NCBI GenBank assembly: GCA_024644405.1 | Contig: JAHELC010000012.1 | Coordinates: forward strand, 1-41,182 | Length of the DNA stretch: 41,182 nt | Direction of reading: 5' to 3' | Origin: Nitrospinaceae bacterium | GTDB lineage: Bacteria; Nitrospinota; Nitrospinia; Nitrospinales; Nitrospinaceae | Shown: one piece after another, positions 15,232-22,678 of the stretch | Position numbering within the stretch: the first letter of the stretch is position 1 | Layout: each line of letters opens with the position of its first letter | Translations under genes and position numbers: made by a program | Notes under the pieces: model-generated | The model's database searches: none | What the model saw: only the letters and a program-made list of their open reading frames with translations | Told to the model about the DNA's origin: nothing

Positions 15232-16332
15232 TCAATATTCCTCTATTTCGTGAACCATTCTGACCGCCTTTACGGTGGCGTAGACTTGCATTCCGGGTTT
15301 CAATTTCAAGTGGGCCAGTGATTTGCGGGTGATAGTGGCGAGTATCGGTTCCCCGACGTCCAGCTTGAGATTCACCGAGCTTCCCCTGGAATCGGTCGGT
15401 CCGATTTCCAGAACGGTGGCGGGGAGCCGGTTCAACACGCTGGTCGGTGTCTCGGGTTTCCCCAGCGTGATGCTGATGTCCTGTGCCAGCAAATGCACGC
15501 GCAACGAACTGCCCACCGCAAGCGGTTGCTCGGGAATGTACAACGACTGGTCCCGGTACTGCACGCGCGTGAGACCGTACTCGCTTTCATGGTCGGCAAC
15601 GGTGGTCGTCAACACCGATCCCAATGTTGAAGGCCCGGTTTTTCCCGCCAGATCCAGACGCGACAAGACTTCGCTGGCGGAACCTGATGCAACACTCTTG
15701 CCTTCCTGCAGTAAAATAAGCGTGTCGACCAGTTGCAGGACTTCGCCCAGGGAGTGGGTGACGTAAACGATGGGCAGTTTCATTTCCCGGCGCAGGCGGA
15801 TCAGGAACGGCAGAATGTCCTGCTTGCGTTGCGCATCGAGGTTGGCCAGCGGTTCATCCATCAGCAACAATTGCGGGCTGGTCAAGAGCGCCCGTCCGAT
15901 CGCCACGCGTTGCTGTTCACCGCCGGAAAGTTTCTGCGGCCGCCGATCCAAGAGAGGATGCAGGTCCATCAAATCGGCCACCTGATTGAATGTGATTTTT
16001 CTATGCTCGGGAGCGATCCGCCGGTATCCATAATTCAGGTTGTCCCGCACGGTTAAATGAGGAAACAACCGGGCTTCCTGGAAAACCATTCCGATGGGCC
16101 GATGGTGCACCGGAACGAACAGGTTGTGCGATGCGTCCTGCCACACGTGGTCACCGAATTTCAGGTAGCCGGTGGGCGATCGTTCCAGTCCGGCCAGACA
16201 ACGCAGGAAGGTGGTTTTACCGGACCCGGATCGACCGAAGACCACGGTGACCCCTTCATCCGGAAACTCCAGTTCGGTGTCCAATAGAAATTGCTGGTAT
16301 TGAACCCGGAACCGGGATTGGATCGTACTCAT
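15232..16332 (-). CDS. modC: Molybdate ABC transporter, ATP-binding protein
   Basis: 366 residues; energises molybdate import at the inner membrane. Walker A GRSGSGKT (33-40), signature LSGGEQQRVAIGRAL, Walker B LLLMDEP and the switch His in VYVTHS are all present. The C-terminal portion (about 290-366) is a TOBE/Mop domain (TVLEIGPTDSRGSSVNLKLDVG..), which in ModC binds oxyanion and senses it. The ATG at 16332 overlaps the modB stop by 4 bp (ATGA); an upstream in-frame ATG at 16419 reads modB shadow sequence and is not used. Third gene of modABC. Confidence 0.93.
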   Translation of the reverse strand: MSTIQSRFRVQYQQFLLDTELEFPDEGVTVVFGRSGSGKTTFLRCLAGLERSPTGYLKFGDHVWQDASHNLFVPVHHRPIGMVFQEARLFPHLTVRDNLNYGYRRIAPEHRKITFNQVADLMDLHPLLDRRPQKLSGGEQQRVAIGRALLTSPQLLLMDEPLANLDAQRKQDILPFLIRLRREMKLPIVYVTHSLGEVLQLVDTLILLQEGKSVASGSASEVLSRLDLAGKTGPSTLGSVLTTTVADHESEYGLTRVQYRDQSLYIPEQPLAVGSSLRVHLLAQDISITLGKPETPTSVLNRLPATVLEIGPTDSRGSSVNLKLDVGEPILATITRKSLAHLKLKPGMQVYATVKAVRMVHEIEEY

Positions 16333-17012
16333 GAGACGTGCACCGGCAGACGGCGGTTGAACGCGTACACCATCACCAACACCGCAAATGAAAACAGCAA
16401 CAGACCACCCGAGAGCCAATGCGCCTGCGAGTATTCAAGACTTTCGACGTGATCGTAAATGGCGATGGACACCACCTTGGTTTTGCCGGGAATGTTGCCG
16501 CCCACCATCAACACCACTCCAAATTCACCCAGCGTATGGGCAAAGCCCAAAACGATCGCGGTGAGATAACCCCGTACCGCCATGGGCGAGGCGACACTGA
16601 GAAACGCATCCCACTTCGACGCACGCAGGGACCAGGCGGCTTCCAGATAGGTTTTGCCGGACGCTTCAAAGGCACCCTGCAACGGTTGCACAACAAACGG
16701 AAACGAATAGAGGGTGGAGGCGATCACCAGGCCGGCAAAAGAAAACGCGAGGGACGCACCGGTCATGGATTGAAACGGTCCGCCGATCACGCCGTTGGCG
16801 CCGAGGGCGATCAGCAGATAGAATCCCAGCACCGTCGGCGGCAACACGAGCGGCAGGGCGACCACCGCTTCCACCCAGACCCGTGCGCGCGAGGGCGTAT
16901 GCGCCAGCCACCAGGCAACCGGCGTTCCGATCAACAGCAAAACGCTGACCGTAGTAGCTGCCAGCTTCAGCGTGATCCAGATCGGTTGCCAGTCCATGAT
17001 TGAAGCGTCCAT
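16329..17012 (-). CDS. modB: Molybdate ABC transporter, permease
   Basis: 227 residues with five to six hydrophobic helices; the inner-membrane channel. The EAA loop contacting ModC is visible (YLEAAWSLRASKWDAFLSV), followed by the typical GFAHTLGEFGVVLMVGGNIPG segment of ModB/CysT-type permeases. The length is normal. Starts 16 bp after modA and overlaps modC by 4 bp, so all three form one operon. The GNIPGKT motif is more typical of ModB than of sulfate or thiosulfate permeases. Confidence 0.93.
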   Translation of the reverse strand: MDASIMDWQPIWITLKLAATTVSVLLLIGTPVAWWLAHTPSRARVWVEAVVALPLVLPPTVLGFYLLIALGANGVIGGPFQSMTGASLAFSFAGLVIASTLYSFPFVVQPLQGAFEASGKTYLEAAWSLRASKWDAFLSVASPMAVRGYLTAIVLGFAHTLGEFGVVLMVGGNIPGKTKVVSIAIYDHVESLEYSQAHWLSGGLLLFSFAVLVMVYAFNRRLPVHVS

Positions 17013-17028
17013 CGTAAAGTTCCTTAAT

Positions 17029-17802
17029 CTATTTCAGGCCGTAGCCGTAGGATTGAATTATGTTTCGTGCCGGTTCCGATTTTAAGAATTGCAGGAGCGC
17101 CCGCGCCGCCGGCCGCGATTGACCCCGCTTTAACAACACGGCGTCCTGGTCGATGGCGTCGTAAAGATGCTCCGGCACGATCCACCGGCTGCCCTGAATC
17201 TTCATGCCGGGATCCATCAACTGGGACAGGGCGACAAACCCGACCTCCGCGTTGCCGGTGGCGATGAACTGGAACGTCTGGCTGATGTTTTCACCCTGAA
17301 CAAGGACGGGCGCTATCGATTCCCACAGGTTCAATCGGTTCAACGTCGTGTAAGCGGCTTTGCCGTAGGGCGCGGTTTTGGGATTGGCCAGGGCGAGGTG
17401 CTTGAAATTCCGGCGATGTAAAGTGCTTGTGCCATCGCCGATGATGCGCCCTGGATCGGCGCTCCATAAAACAATTTTACCCCGGGCATAGGTAAACCGC
17501 GTTGCGGGTACCGCCTGTCCGCTTTGTTCCAGAATCCGGGGACGTTCGCTGTCCGCCGCCAGCAAAACATCGAACGGAGCACCGTGTGTAATCTGAGCGT
17601 ACAGTTTTCCGGTGGACCCGGACACCGTGCGCACGCGATGCCCGCTCTGCTTTTGAAAAACCGGGATCAACTGTTTGAAGGGGCTTAGAAAATTCGAAGC
17701 CACCGCCACCGTCACCTCCCCGGCAAACGCGGAAGACGCGGCACCGATCAGGAAGGCGAAGGCCGATCCCAGTAGCCATCGTTTTAACATTGAAACCGTC
17801 AT
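17029..17802 (-). CDS. modA: Molybdate-binding periplasmic protein
   Basis: 257 residues from the chosen ATG at 17802. Cleavable signal peptide (LKRWLLGSAFAFLIGAASSAFA), then the mature start EVTVAVASNF, the standard ModA opening, with conserved segments GSTGKLYAQI and GAPFDVLLAADSERP that carry oxyanion-binding serines. Later segments LANPKTAPYGKAA and AEVGFVALSQL are also ModA-like. It captures molybdate or tungstate for ModBC. An alternative ATG at 17790 (MLKRW) is equally plausible. The gene is preceded by a promoter overlapped by a ModE-type palindrome, so repression by molybdate is expected. Confidence 0.92.
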   Translation of the reverse strand: MTVSMLKRWLLGSAFAFLIGAASSAFAGEVTVAVASNFLSPFKQLIPVFQKQSGHRVRTVSGSTGKLYAQITHGAPFDVLLAADSERPRILEQSGQAVPATRFTYARGKIVLWSADPGRIIGDGTSTLHRRNFKHLALANPKTAPYGKAAYTTLNRLNLWESIAPVLVQGENISQTFQFIATGNAEVGFVALSQLMDPGMKIQGSRWIVPEHLYDAIDQDAVLLKRGQSRPAARALLQFLKSEPARNIIQSYGYGLK

Positions 17803-17846
17803 GCTTTTTGTTTCCGAACAAGATTCGTGTGGAAGCGGTGCTGTGC

Positions 17847-17881
17847 ATCGATATATACCATAAAACATATCGATGGGTCAA
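17847..17881 (-). promoter_or_regulatory. modABC promoter with overlapping ModE-like operator
   Basis: On the minus strand, TTGACC (17876-17881) and TATATA (17852-17857) are 18 bp apart and 50-80 bp before modA. Overlapping them, 17847-17857 reads ATCGATATATA, then 6 bp, then AACATATCGAT (17864-17874). This matches the Mo-box form I recall, ATCGnTATATA-N6-TATATAnCGAT, perfectly in the left half and largely in the right. A repressor bound here would block the promoter, as in E. coli. No modE gene is in the window. Confidence 0.75.
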
Positions 17882-17893
17882 ATCCAAATAAAC

Positions 17894-17990
17894 GGGGAGG
17901 GGTGGTTTTAAAATCGCTCGATGAATCGAGCAACTACAAAAAAAGGAAAGGAGTATCAACCACCCCCAGCCCCTCCTTTGGAAGGAGGGG
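17894..17990. repeat. Nested palindromic intergenic element (REP/MITE-like)
   Basis: Three nested structures lie within about 100 bp: GGGGTGGTT (17899-17907) pairs with AACCACCCC (17958-17966); GCTCGAT/ATCGAGC (17916-17922, 17925-17931) is a tight hairpin; and CCCCTCCTT/AAGGAGGGG (17970-17978, 17982-17990) is a perfect 9-bp stem with a 3-nt loop. The last resembles dispersed GC-rich palindromes seen in many bacterial genomes, whose shadow translation gives 'RRGWGW'. No transposase is present. Only one copy is visible here. Confidence 0.6.
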
Positions 17991-18102
17991 AGTGACCTAT
18001 GAAAAGGTTTCCTTGAAAAGGATGGGAGCCGCAGGACATTGGACCCATTTTTAAATTGCGCCCAGAGACCACCGGTAGTCGTCAAATGTAAGCCAGTTGC
18101 CT

Positions 18103-18118
18103 CCAGGCGCCAGCCTGG
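18103..18118. repeat. Short perfect palindrome
   Basis: CCAGGC (18103-18108) and GCCTGG (18113-18118) form a 6-bp stem with a 4-nt loop, between the palindromic element and the 78-aa gene. Its role is unknown. Confidence 0.35.
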
Positions 18119-18164
18119 GGAAAATTCGTTGCAAAGGGATTTTTGGGGAGCTACCCTGTTAGTC

Positions 18165-18401
18165 ATGGAGAAAAATTTCGAACCCTTGAAAGACCGGTTG
18201 CGCATCATCTGCGACCGGCTGGATCCTGAGGAGCAGGCGTCTTTCCGTCCGTTGATCGACAACTTTACCGGGGCGACCTCGGAGTTTCAGAGAATCATGC
18301 GCGATCTCGGGAAATTCGGCGGGAAAATCGGTGAGGGCTCGACCTTCGGTATCTACCGGGAGGTGCAAAACCTGTTCGATCAGGCCAACCGCGGGGAGTG
18401 A
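18165..18401 (+). CDS. Small helical protein, unknown function
   Basis: 78 residues (MEKNFEPLKDRLRIICDRLDPEE..), soluble and probably helical, without signal or membrane segment. The ATG at 18165 is chosen because the preceding in-frame sequence (18039-18164) looks non-coding and contains the palindrome; the only upstream purine-rich segment, GGGGAG, is about 15 nt away, so the SD is weak. It ends 6 bp before the acylphosphatase gene, so the two, with the ABC ATPase 10 bp further, probably form one operon. No family recognised. Confidence 0.6.
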   Translation: MEKNFEPLKDRLRIICDRLDPEEQASFRPLIDNFTGATSEFQRIMRDLGKFGGKIGEGSTFGIYREVQNLFDQANRGE

Positions 18402-18407
18402 TTCTTC

Positions 18408-18683
18408 ATGAGTGATGCCGCGGCGGTACACTTAATTGTCCACGGTCGCGTTCAGGGTGTGTTTTTCCGGGCCAGCACGCAAAAAATCGCGGAAGGTCTG
18501 GGGCTGACCGGGTGGGTGCGAAACTCACGCGACGGATCGGTCGAGATTCACGCCGAAGGCGACAAGGAACAATTGGAAGCGTTGATTGTGTGGTGCCGGC
18601 AGGGACCCCCGATGGCTTCGGTTTCCAATGTTGATCAGAGCTGGATCGAGGCCGAGGGCTTAAGCTCTTTTGATATTCGTTAG
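18408..18683 (+). CDS. acyP: Acylphosphatase
   Basis: 91 residues, the normal size. It hydrolyses acyl phosphates such as acetyl phosphate or carbamoyl phosphate in the cytoplasm. The signature VHGRVQGVFFRAST carries the phosphate-binding Arg (R21), and GWVRNSRDGSVEI carries the catalytic Asn (N39), at the 18-residue spacing typical of the family. It ends 10 bp before the ABC ATPase. The link to that transporter is unclear. Confidence 0.95.
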   Translation: MSDAAAVHLIVHGRVQGVFFRASTQKIAEGLGLTGWVRNSRDGSVEIHAEGDKEQLEALIVWCRQGPPMASVSNVDQSWIEAEGLSSFDIR

Positions 18684-18693
18684 AAAGGGAGTC

Positions 18694-19461
18694 ATGTTAC
18701 ATATTCAAAATCTGGTCAAAAGTTATCAGGATCTGGAGGCCGTGAAGGGCGTGAACCTGACAGTGCTTAGGGGCGAGCTCTTCGGGTTTCTGGGACCCAA
18801 CGGCGCCGGCAAAACCACCACCATCAAAATGATCGTGGGACTGCTCAAGCCCACCTCCGGAACCATTTCCATCGGCGGGTTTGATATCGGCCGTCAATCC
18901 ACCGAGGCCAAATCCATCCTGGGATACATCCCGGACCGCCCGTTCATTTACGAAAAGCTGACCGGGCGCGAATACCTGGCGTTCATCGCCGATTTGTATG
19001 ACATGGATGCCGCCGACGCCACTGAAAAGGCCCAGAAGTACCTGGATTTTTTCGATCTCACCGAGGCCGGGGACAAACTGGTGGAGGGCTACTCACACGG
19101 GATGAAACAGAAGCTGATCATCTCCGGCGCCCTGCTTCACGATCCGAAACTGGTGGTGGTCGATGAACCCATGGTGGGACTGGACCCCAAGGGCGCGCGG
19201 CAGGTCAAGCAGTTATTCCGCGACCTGTGCCAAAAAGGGACTTCCGTTTTTATGTCCACCCATTCTCTCGGTATCGCGCAGGCGATGTGCGATCGGATCG
19301 GCATCATTCAAAAAGGCGAGGTCATCGCTCTGGGGACGCTCGACGAATTACGGCAACAGGCGGATCACGAACATCTGGAAGATATTTTCCTGGAGCTGAC
19401 CGGCGACACACATCTCGAACAATTAAGCGGCATGATGGCCGCGGCTTCACCCTCCCCATAA
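18694..19461 (+). CDS. ABC transporter ATP-binding protein (ABC-2 type), no permease nearby
   Basis: 255 residues. Walker A GPNGAGKTTTIKM, the signature variant YSHGMKQKLIISGALLHDP, Walker B LVVVDEPMVGLDP and the switch histidine in STHSLGIAQAM are all present, as in the CcmA/DrrA-like exporters or gliding-type ABC-2 systems. SD AAGGGAG precedes the ATG at 18694; an in-frame ATG at 18670 lies inside acyP. Such ATPases are normally followed by an ABC-2 permease gene, but here the next gene is a short AT-rich lipoprotein, so the permease lies elsewhere or was lost. Confidence 0.9.
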   Translation: MLHIQNLVKSYQDLEAVKGVNLTVLRGELFGFLGPNGAGKTTTIKMIVGLLKPTSGTISIGGFDIGRQSTEAKSILGYIPDRPFIYEKLTGREYLAFIADLYDMDAADATEKAQKYLDFFDLTEAGDKLVEGYSHGMKQKLIISGALLHDPKLVVVDEPMVGLDPKGARQVKQLFRDLCQKGTSVFMSTHSLGIAQAMCDRIGIIQKGEVIALGTLDELRQQADHEHLEDIFLELTGDTHLEQLSGMMAAASPSP

Positions 19462-19508
19462 GTGGAAAGTATTTAAGAAACCCTACTCCAATAACTCACA
19501 AGAAAATT

Positions 19509-19970
19509 ATGAATTTTAAGTGGGTTCTCTATTTGATTTTTTTGTGTGTTGTTTTATTAGTCTTGGGAGGATGTCCGCGCCAGTATTATGTTCATATGAA
19601 AGATTCATCCGATTTAATGCGTCCAGTTTTTTGTGTCACAGAAAACTCTATTTGGTGTGGAAGCTCTGGAATTCAAAGAAGTAGTTTTCATGTTGACGAA
19701 TTAAGCGAGGATGGAAGCATTATCAATAGTATATGGATGATTCAACATGAGAGCGGTCCGGGAAAAATAAATGAAATTAAGTATGGAGAAACTCCCGAGG
19801 GATATCGAGTAGTTTATAAAGCAAAAGAGTTTAAGTTAGATACTTTTTATTTGATTGGTAACCTTTCTGTATATAAGTTATTTAAAGATGAAAGTAGCAA
19901 TAAACTTGAATTTGTTTTTATGAGTTATTCGGATTTTTACTCAATGTTGCGAAAAAAAGGTTTTAAGTAG
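19509..19970 (+). CDS. Small lipoprotein, AT-rich, unknown function
   Basis: 153 residues. The N-terminus is a lipoprotein signal (MNFKWVLYLIFLCVVLLVLGGC) with lipobox LGGC, Cys at 22, so it is probably lipidated and envelope-anchored. The mature part is a beta-rich globular domain (FHVDELSEDGSIINSIWMI..), not recognised. Codon choice is visibly AT-rich (many TTT, TTA, AAA), unlike the GC-richer genes on both sides, which suggests recent acquisition. The SD is weak. It lies where a permease gene would be expected for the upstream ATPase. Confidence 0.7.
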   Translation: MNFKWVLYLIFLCVVLLVLGGCPRQYYVHMKDSSDLMRPVFCVTENSIWCGSSGIQRSSFHVDELSEDGSIINSIWMIQHESGPGKINEIKYGETPEGYRVVYKAKEFKLDTFYLIGNLSVYKLFKDESSNKLEFVFMSYSDFYSMLRKKGFK

Positions 19971-20012
19971 AATCAAATTAAGGAGAAAAGGGCTTTAGAT
20001 CTCTTCCAGCTA

Positions 20013-21218
20013 CTATTTGGTTTTTGGGGTTTCCTGTAATACTCCCGATACCTCTTGTTCGGAATTGCCGCGCTGGATTTTGAGGCGCACCGTGTCTCCC
20101 AATTGATGCTTTTGCAGTCGCGTGGCCAGGTCTTCCACGTCACTCAGCTCGTTGCCATCCAGCGCTATTAGCACGTCGTCTTTTTGCAGGTTCATTCTCT
20201 CGGCGTTGGAATCCTTTTCCACTTTCAGGACCTTGAGCCCGTTCTCCAACTCTTCCAGATAAACCCCGAGCCGGATACGGTTGGGCGGCGGGACGATGTA
20301 GTTTACCTTCCAACCGAAGTCGGAGGCGTACAGGGGAATCGAGACGCTTTTCATTTTCATTTCACGGTTCTTCAATTCTTTGGGAATTTCCGTGACCGCG
20401 GGCAGGATGATCGAATAGGCATGCGGCACGCGCCGGAAGGCACGCTTGGGAATGCCGTAACCGTATTGCACATGAAACCCCCCGGCCAGCACGATCAGTT
20501 TGCGGTCCCGGTTGGCCTCATTCTTTAAAAAGTTTGCCACGGTTTCAGCCATCGATTCCTCCCACAGCAGGAGCATCTGATAGGGTTTGGAGACCACTTC
20601 GGTATGCGTGTCGTTGCCGCCGAACAGGGACATCGAATAGGCCCGGTGATAATCGTCCCCCGTATCGATTTCCGGCATTCCTTCCTGGTCGGGTCCGCCG
20701 TCGCGGAATTGTTGCTCCAGGTCGCGCGAGGATTTCAATCCGATCAGCGGGATGGAGTTTTCCTTTAAGTACTCGAAGATGGGCTGGTACAGTCCGTAGC
20801 CCCGGCCCCAGTTCTTGCGGAACAGTTTACGGAAATGTTTATCCGTCAGGTTGCCCCGGTGCCAGCGGTCGAGATCGTCCTGGGCAGAGCGGCGGAACAT
20901 TTCCATGCCGACGGAAATCCGGCCGGGAAATTTTTCCTGCAGGCGGCGGATGATTTCCAGCTGAATCCGGTGCGCTTCGAGGTTGTCGTGGGTTTCCCCG
21001 ACATAGATGACGCGCGACCCGGAAACGGTATCGATCATCTGCTCTACCGAAACCGTCAGTCCGGTCGGCAGGTGCAGAATTTCTCCTTCCTTCAATTCGC
21101 CCAAATCCTTATAGGGAGAGCCCAGATTGGGGACGGCGTAGTCCTCCGCCCCGGCGGTGAGAGCAAAGCTTCCGGCCCAGAGGACCAGAAAAATGCCTGT
21201 CAGGGATATCGTTTTCAT
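20013..21218 (-). CDS. ChaN-family (haem-binding uptake-like) protein with C-terminal PDZ domain
   Basis: 401 residues with a signal peptide (MKTISLTGIFLVLWAGSFALTAGA). Residues ~50-280 are a ChaN/DUF399-type domain: GETHD (74-78), EMF (106-108) and GGFHVQYGYGIP (246-257) are the conserved segments. Campylobacter ChaN binds haem; the broader Tiki-related superfamily includes metal-dependent peptidases, so the activity here is open. Residues ~313-395 form a PDZ domain (LGVYLEEL..GLKVLKVEKDSNAERMNLQKDDVLIALDG). The PDZ fusion suggests recognition of C-terminal peptides in the periplasm. It is divergent from rpsU. Confidence 0.82.
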   Translation of the reverse strand: MKTISLTGIFLVLWAGSFALTAGAEDYAVPNLGSPYKDLGELKEGEILHLPTGLTVSVEQMIDTVSGSRVIYVGETHDNLEAHRIQLEIIRRLQEKFPGRISVGMEMFRRSAQDDLDRWHRGNLTDKHFRKLFRKNWGRGYGLYQPIFEYLKENSIPLIGLKSSRDLEQQFRDGGPDQEGMPEIDTGDDYHRAYSMSLFGGNDTHTEVVSKPYQMLLLWEESMAETVANFLKNEANRDRKLIVLAGGFHVQYGYGIPKRAFRRVPHAYSIILPAVTEIPKELKNREMKMKSVSIPLYASDFGWKVNYIVPPPNRIRLGVYLEELENGLKVLKVEKDSNAERMNLQKDDVLIALDGNELSDVEDLATRLQKHQLGDTVRLKIQRGNSEQEVSGVLQETPKTK

Positions 21219-21317
21219 GGGGTTTCAGCTCAGCCTCCGGAATAGAACAGGTATTCAGGGTATTAAATCATAGTACCAAAGGTTTAGGGAGAACTCCTCC
21301 GCTTGGGAAAAGGCGTC

Positions 21318-21346
21318 TTGACATCAATTCGGACATGGTCAATAAT
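21318..21346 (+). promoter_or_regulatory. Promoter upstream of rpsU
   Basis: A perfect TTGACA (21318-21323) and an AATAAT (21341-21346) are 17 bp apart, about 100 bp before the TTG start. A TAATAC two bases on is an alternative -10. Confidence 0.6.
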
Positions 21347-21443
21347 ACCAGATTCGTGCCAAATCCCAATGTGTTGTCCTTTATAAAAGAGGGTTTCATG
21401 AGGGATTTCATTTTAAACGCTCTTGAAAGGGGTTGTTTTACTT

Positions 21444-21635
21444 TTGGAAGTTACCGTACATCAAAACCAGGTTGATAAAGCACTCAAAGCGCTCAAGCGG
21501 CAAATGACCAAGGAAGGCTTGTTGAAGGAATTAAAGCGCCGCCGGTTTTACGAAAAACCTTCGGTTAAAAAGAAGCGCAAACAGAAAGAAGCCAAAAAGA
21601 AAAGAAAATCGGCCATGCGCCGCAGTTTTTCTTAA
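21444..21635 (+). CDS. rpsU: 30S ribosomal protein bS21
   Basis: 63 residues in the usual bS21 size range, with the family's core: EVTVHQNQVDKALKALKRQM, LLKELKRRRFYEKPS, then a run of Lys/Arg. The chosen start is TTG at 21444, which yields the standard 'MEVTV' opening; AAAGGGG (21426-21432) precedes it at ~11 nt. An earlier TTG at 21423 would add seven unusual residues. No ATG is available. It is monocistronic, with its own promoter and terminator. Confidence 0.93.
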   Translation: MEVTVHQNQVDKALKALKRQMTKEGLLKELKRRRFYEKPSVKKKRKQKEAKKKRKSAMRRSFS

Positions 21636-21658
21636 CTTGCAATCCGGCTGAATGATTC

Positions 21659-21691
21659 AACGGCAGAGGGTTTCCCTCCGCCGTTTTTTTT
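21659..21691 (+). terminator. Terminator of rpsU
   Basis: AACGGC..GAGGG pairs with CCCTC..GCCGTT around TTT, with one mismatch, followed by an unbroken T-run to 21691. The T-tract overlaps the stop codon of the convergent rlmB gene. Confidence 0.9.
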
Positions 21692-22463
21692 ATGGTTTCG
21701 AGTGCGAACCGCCCGCCGCCCGTTGCTTGTGTATTTCGTAGAACACGATGGCCGCAGCGTTCGATGCGTTTAACGAACCCAGCTCCCCGGCCATCGGAAT
21801 GGACACGGTGAAGTCGCAGGTTTTTTTCAGTATCGGCCGCACCCCTTTTTCTTCGCCACCGATGATCAGGGTGACCGGGGTGTTGAAATCAAATTCATAA
21901 CAGGCGCGGTCCCCTTCCATATCCACTCCGACGATCCAGAAACCTTTTTCTTTTAAAGTTTCCGCTGCCTGTTTCAGGTTGGACACACAGGCGATGGGCA
22001 GCGATTCGATCGCGCCGGCGGAGCATTTGGCGACGGTTTCGTTGAGCGGCGCCGACCGGTGTCTGGGCAGTACCAGTCCCTGCAATCCCAGCACCCACGC
22101 CGAGCGGATCAGGGCACCCAGGTTTTGCGGGTCCTGAATTTCGTCTGCCAGCACCAGCGCCGGGTGGGAACAGGACTGATAGGCCTGTTCGATCAATGTC
22201 TCCAGCTCAAGGGTTGGGAGGGGAGAAAAATAACCGACGACGCCCTGATGATTGAGCTTTCCATATTTTTTGCGGAAAGCTTCAGGCGGCAGGGTCTCCC
22301 TGCGGGCCCCATGGGTTTCCGCCAAATCCAGGAGAGACGCCAGCCGGGCCGGCGGTTTGCCTTGTTCCAGGATGATTTTGTAGCATTCCCGCTTTCCCCG
22401 TGTCAGAGCCTGCTGGAGCGGGTGAACGCCGTAAACCATTTCCTGCTTGTTTTTTGCACTCAT
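21690..22463 (-). CDS. rlmB: 23S rRNA (guanosine-2'-O-)-methyltransferase, RlmB/SpoU family
   Basis: 257 residues. An N-terminal substrate-binding domain (about 8-80, YGVHPLQQAL..) is followed by a SPOUT knot. Motif 1 DPQNLGALIRSA (111-122) has the catalytic Arg (R120) and Asn (N114); motif 2 GGEEKGVRP (202-210) and motif 3 SIPMAGELGSLNASNAAAI (221-239) bind AdoMet in the knot. It methylates G2251 of 23S rRNA in E. coli. The start lacks a clear SD. TrmH-family members methylating tRNA exist, but the N-terminal domain favours RlmB. Confidence 0.92.
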   Translation of the reverse strand: MSAKNKQEMVYGVHPLQQALTRGKRECYKIILEQGKPPARLASLLDLAETHGARRETLPPEAFRKKYGKLNHQGVVGYFSPLPTLELETLIEQAYQSCSHPALVLADEIQDPQNLGALIRSAWVLGLQGLVLPRHRSAPLNETVAKCSAGAIESLPIACVSNLKQAAETLKEKGFWIVGVDMEGDRACYEFDFNTPVTLIIGGEEKGVRPILKKTCDFTVSIPMAGELGSLNASNAAAIVFYEIHKQRAAGGSHSKP

Positions 22464-22678
22464 GGGGTTCGAAAGCCGGTGGATTGATTTCTTGCGCGGT
22501 ACCCCAAACAGGTTTGCAAGCCATTAAACCTTAATGATATAGTTGAAGTTAACAAAATCCTCGCGCAACAGGGCTTGCCGTTCGATAAGAAATTACCACA
22601 ATCCTTCCACAATGTGGTCTTCTAACTGAGAGATTTAAAGGGTTTTGAAGCGTGTAACCCCGGTTTTCCATAAACTAC

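Noticed and set aside
17477-18262. 261-codon minus-strand frame across modA upstream and the palindromic repeat.
   Set aside because: It is a shadow of modA and of the GC-rich palindromes, giving the typical 'RRGWGW' artefact.
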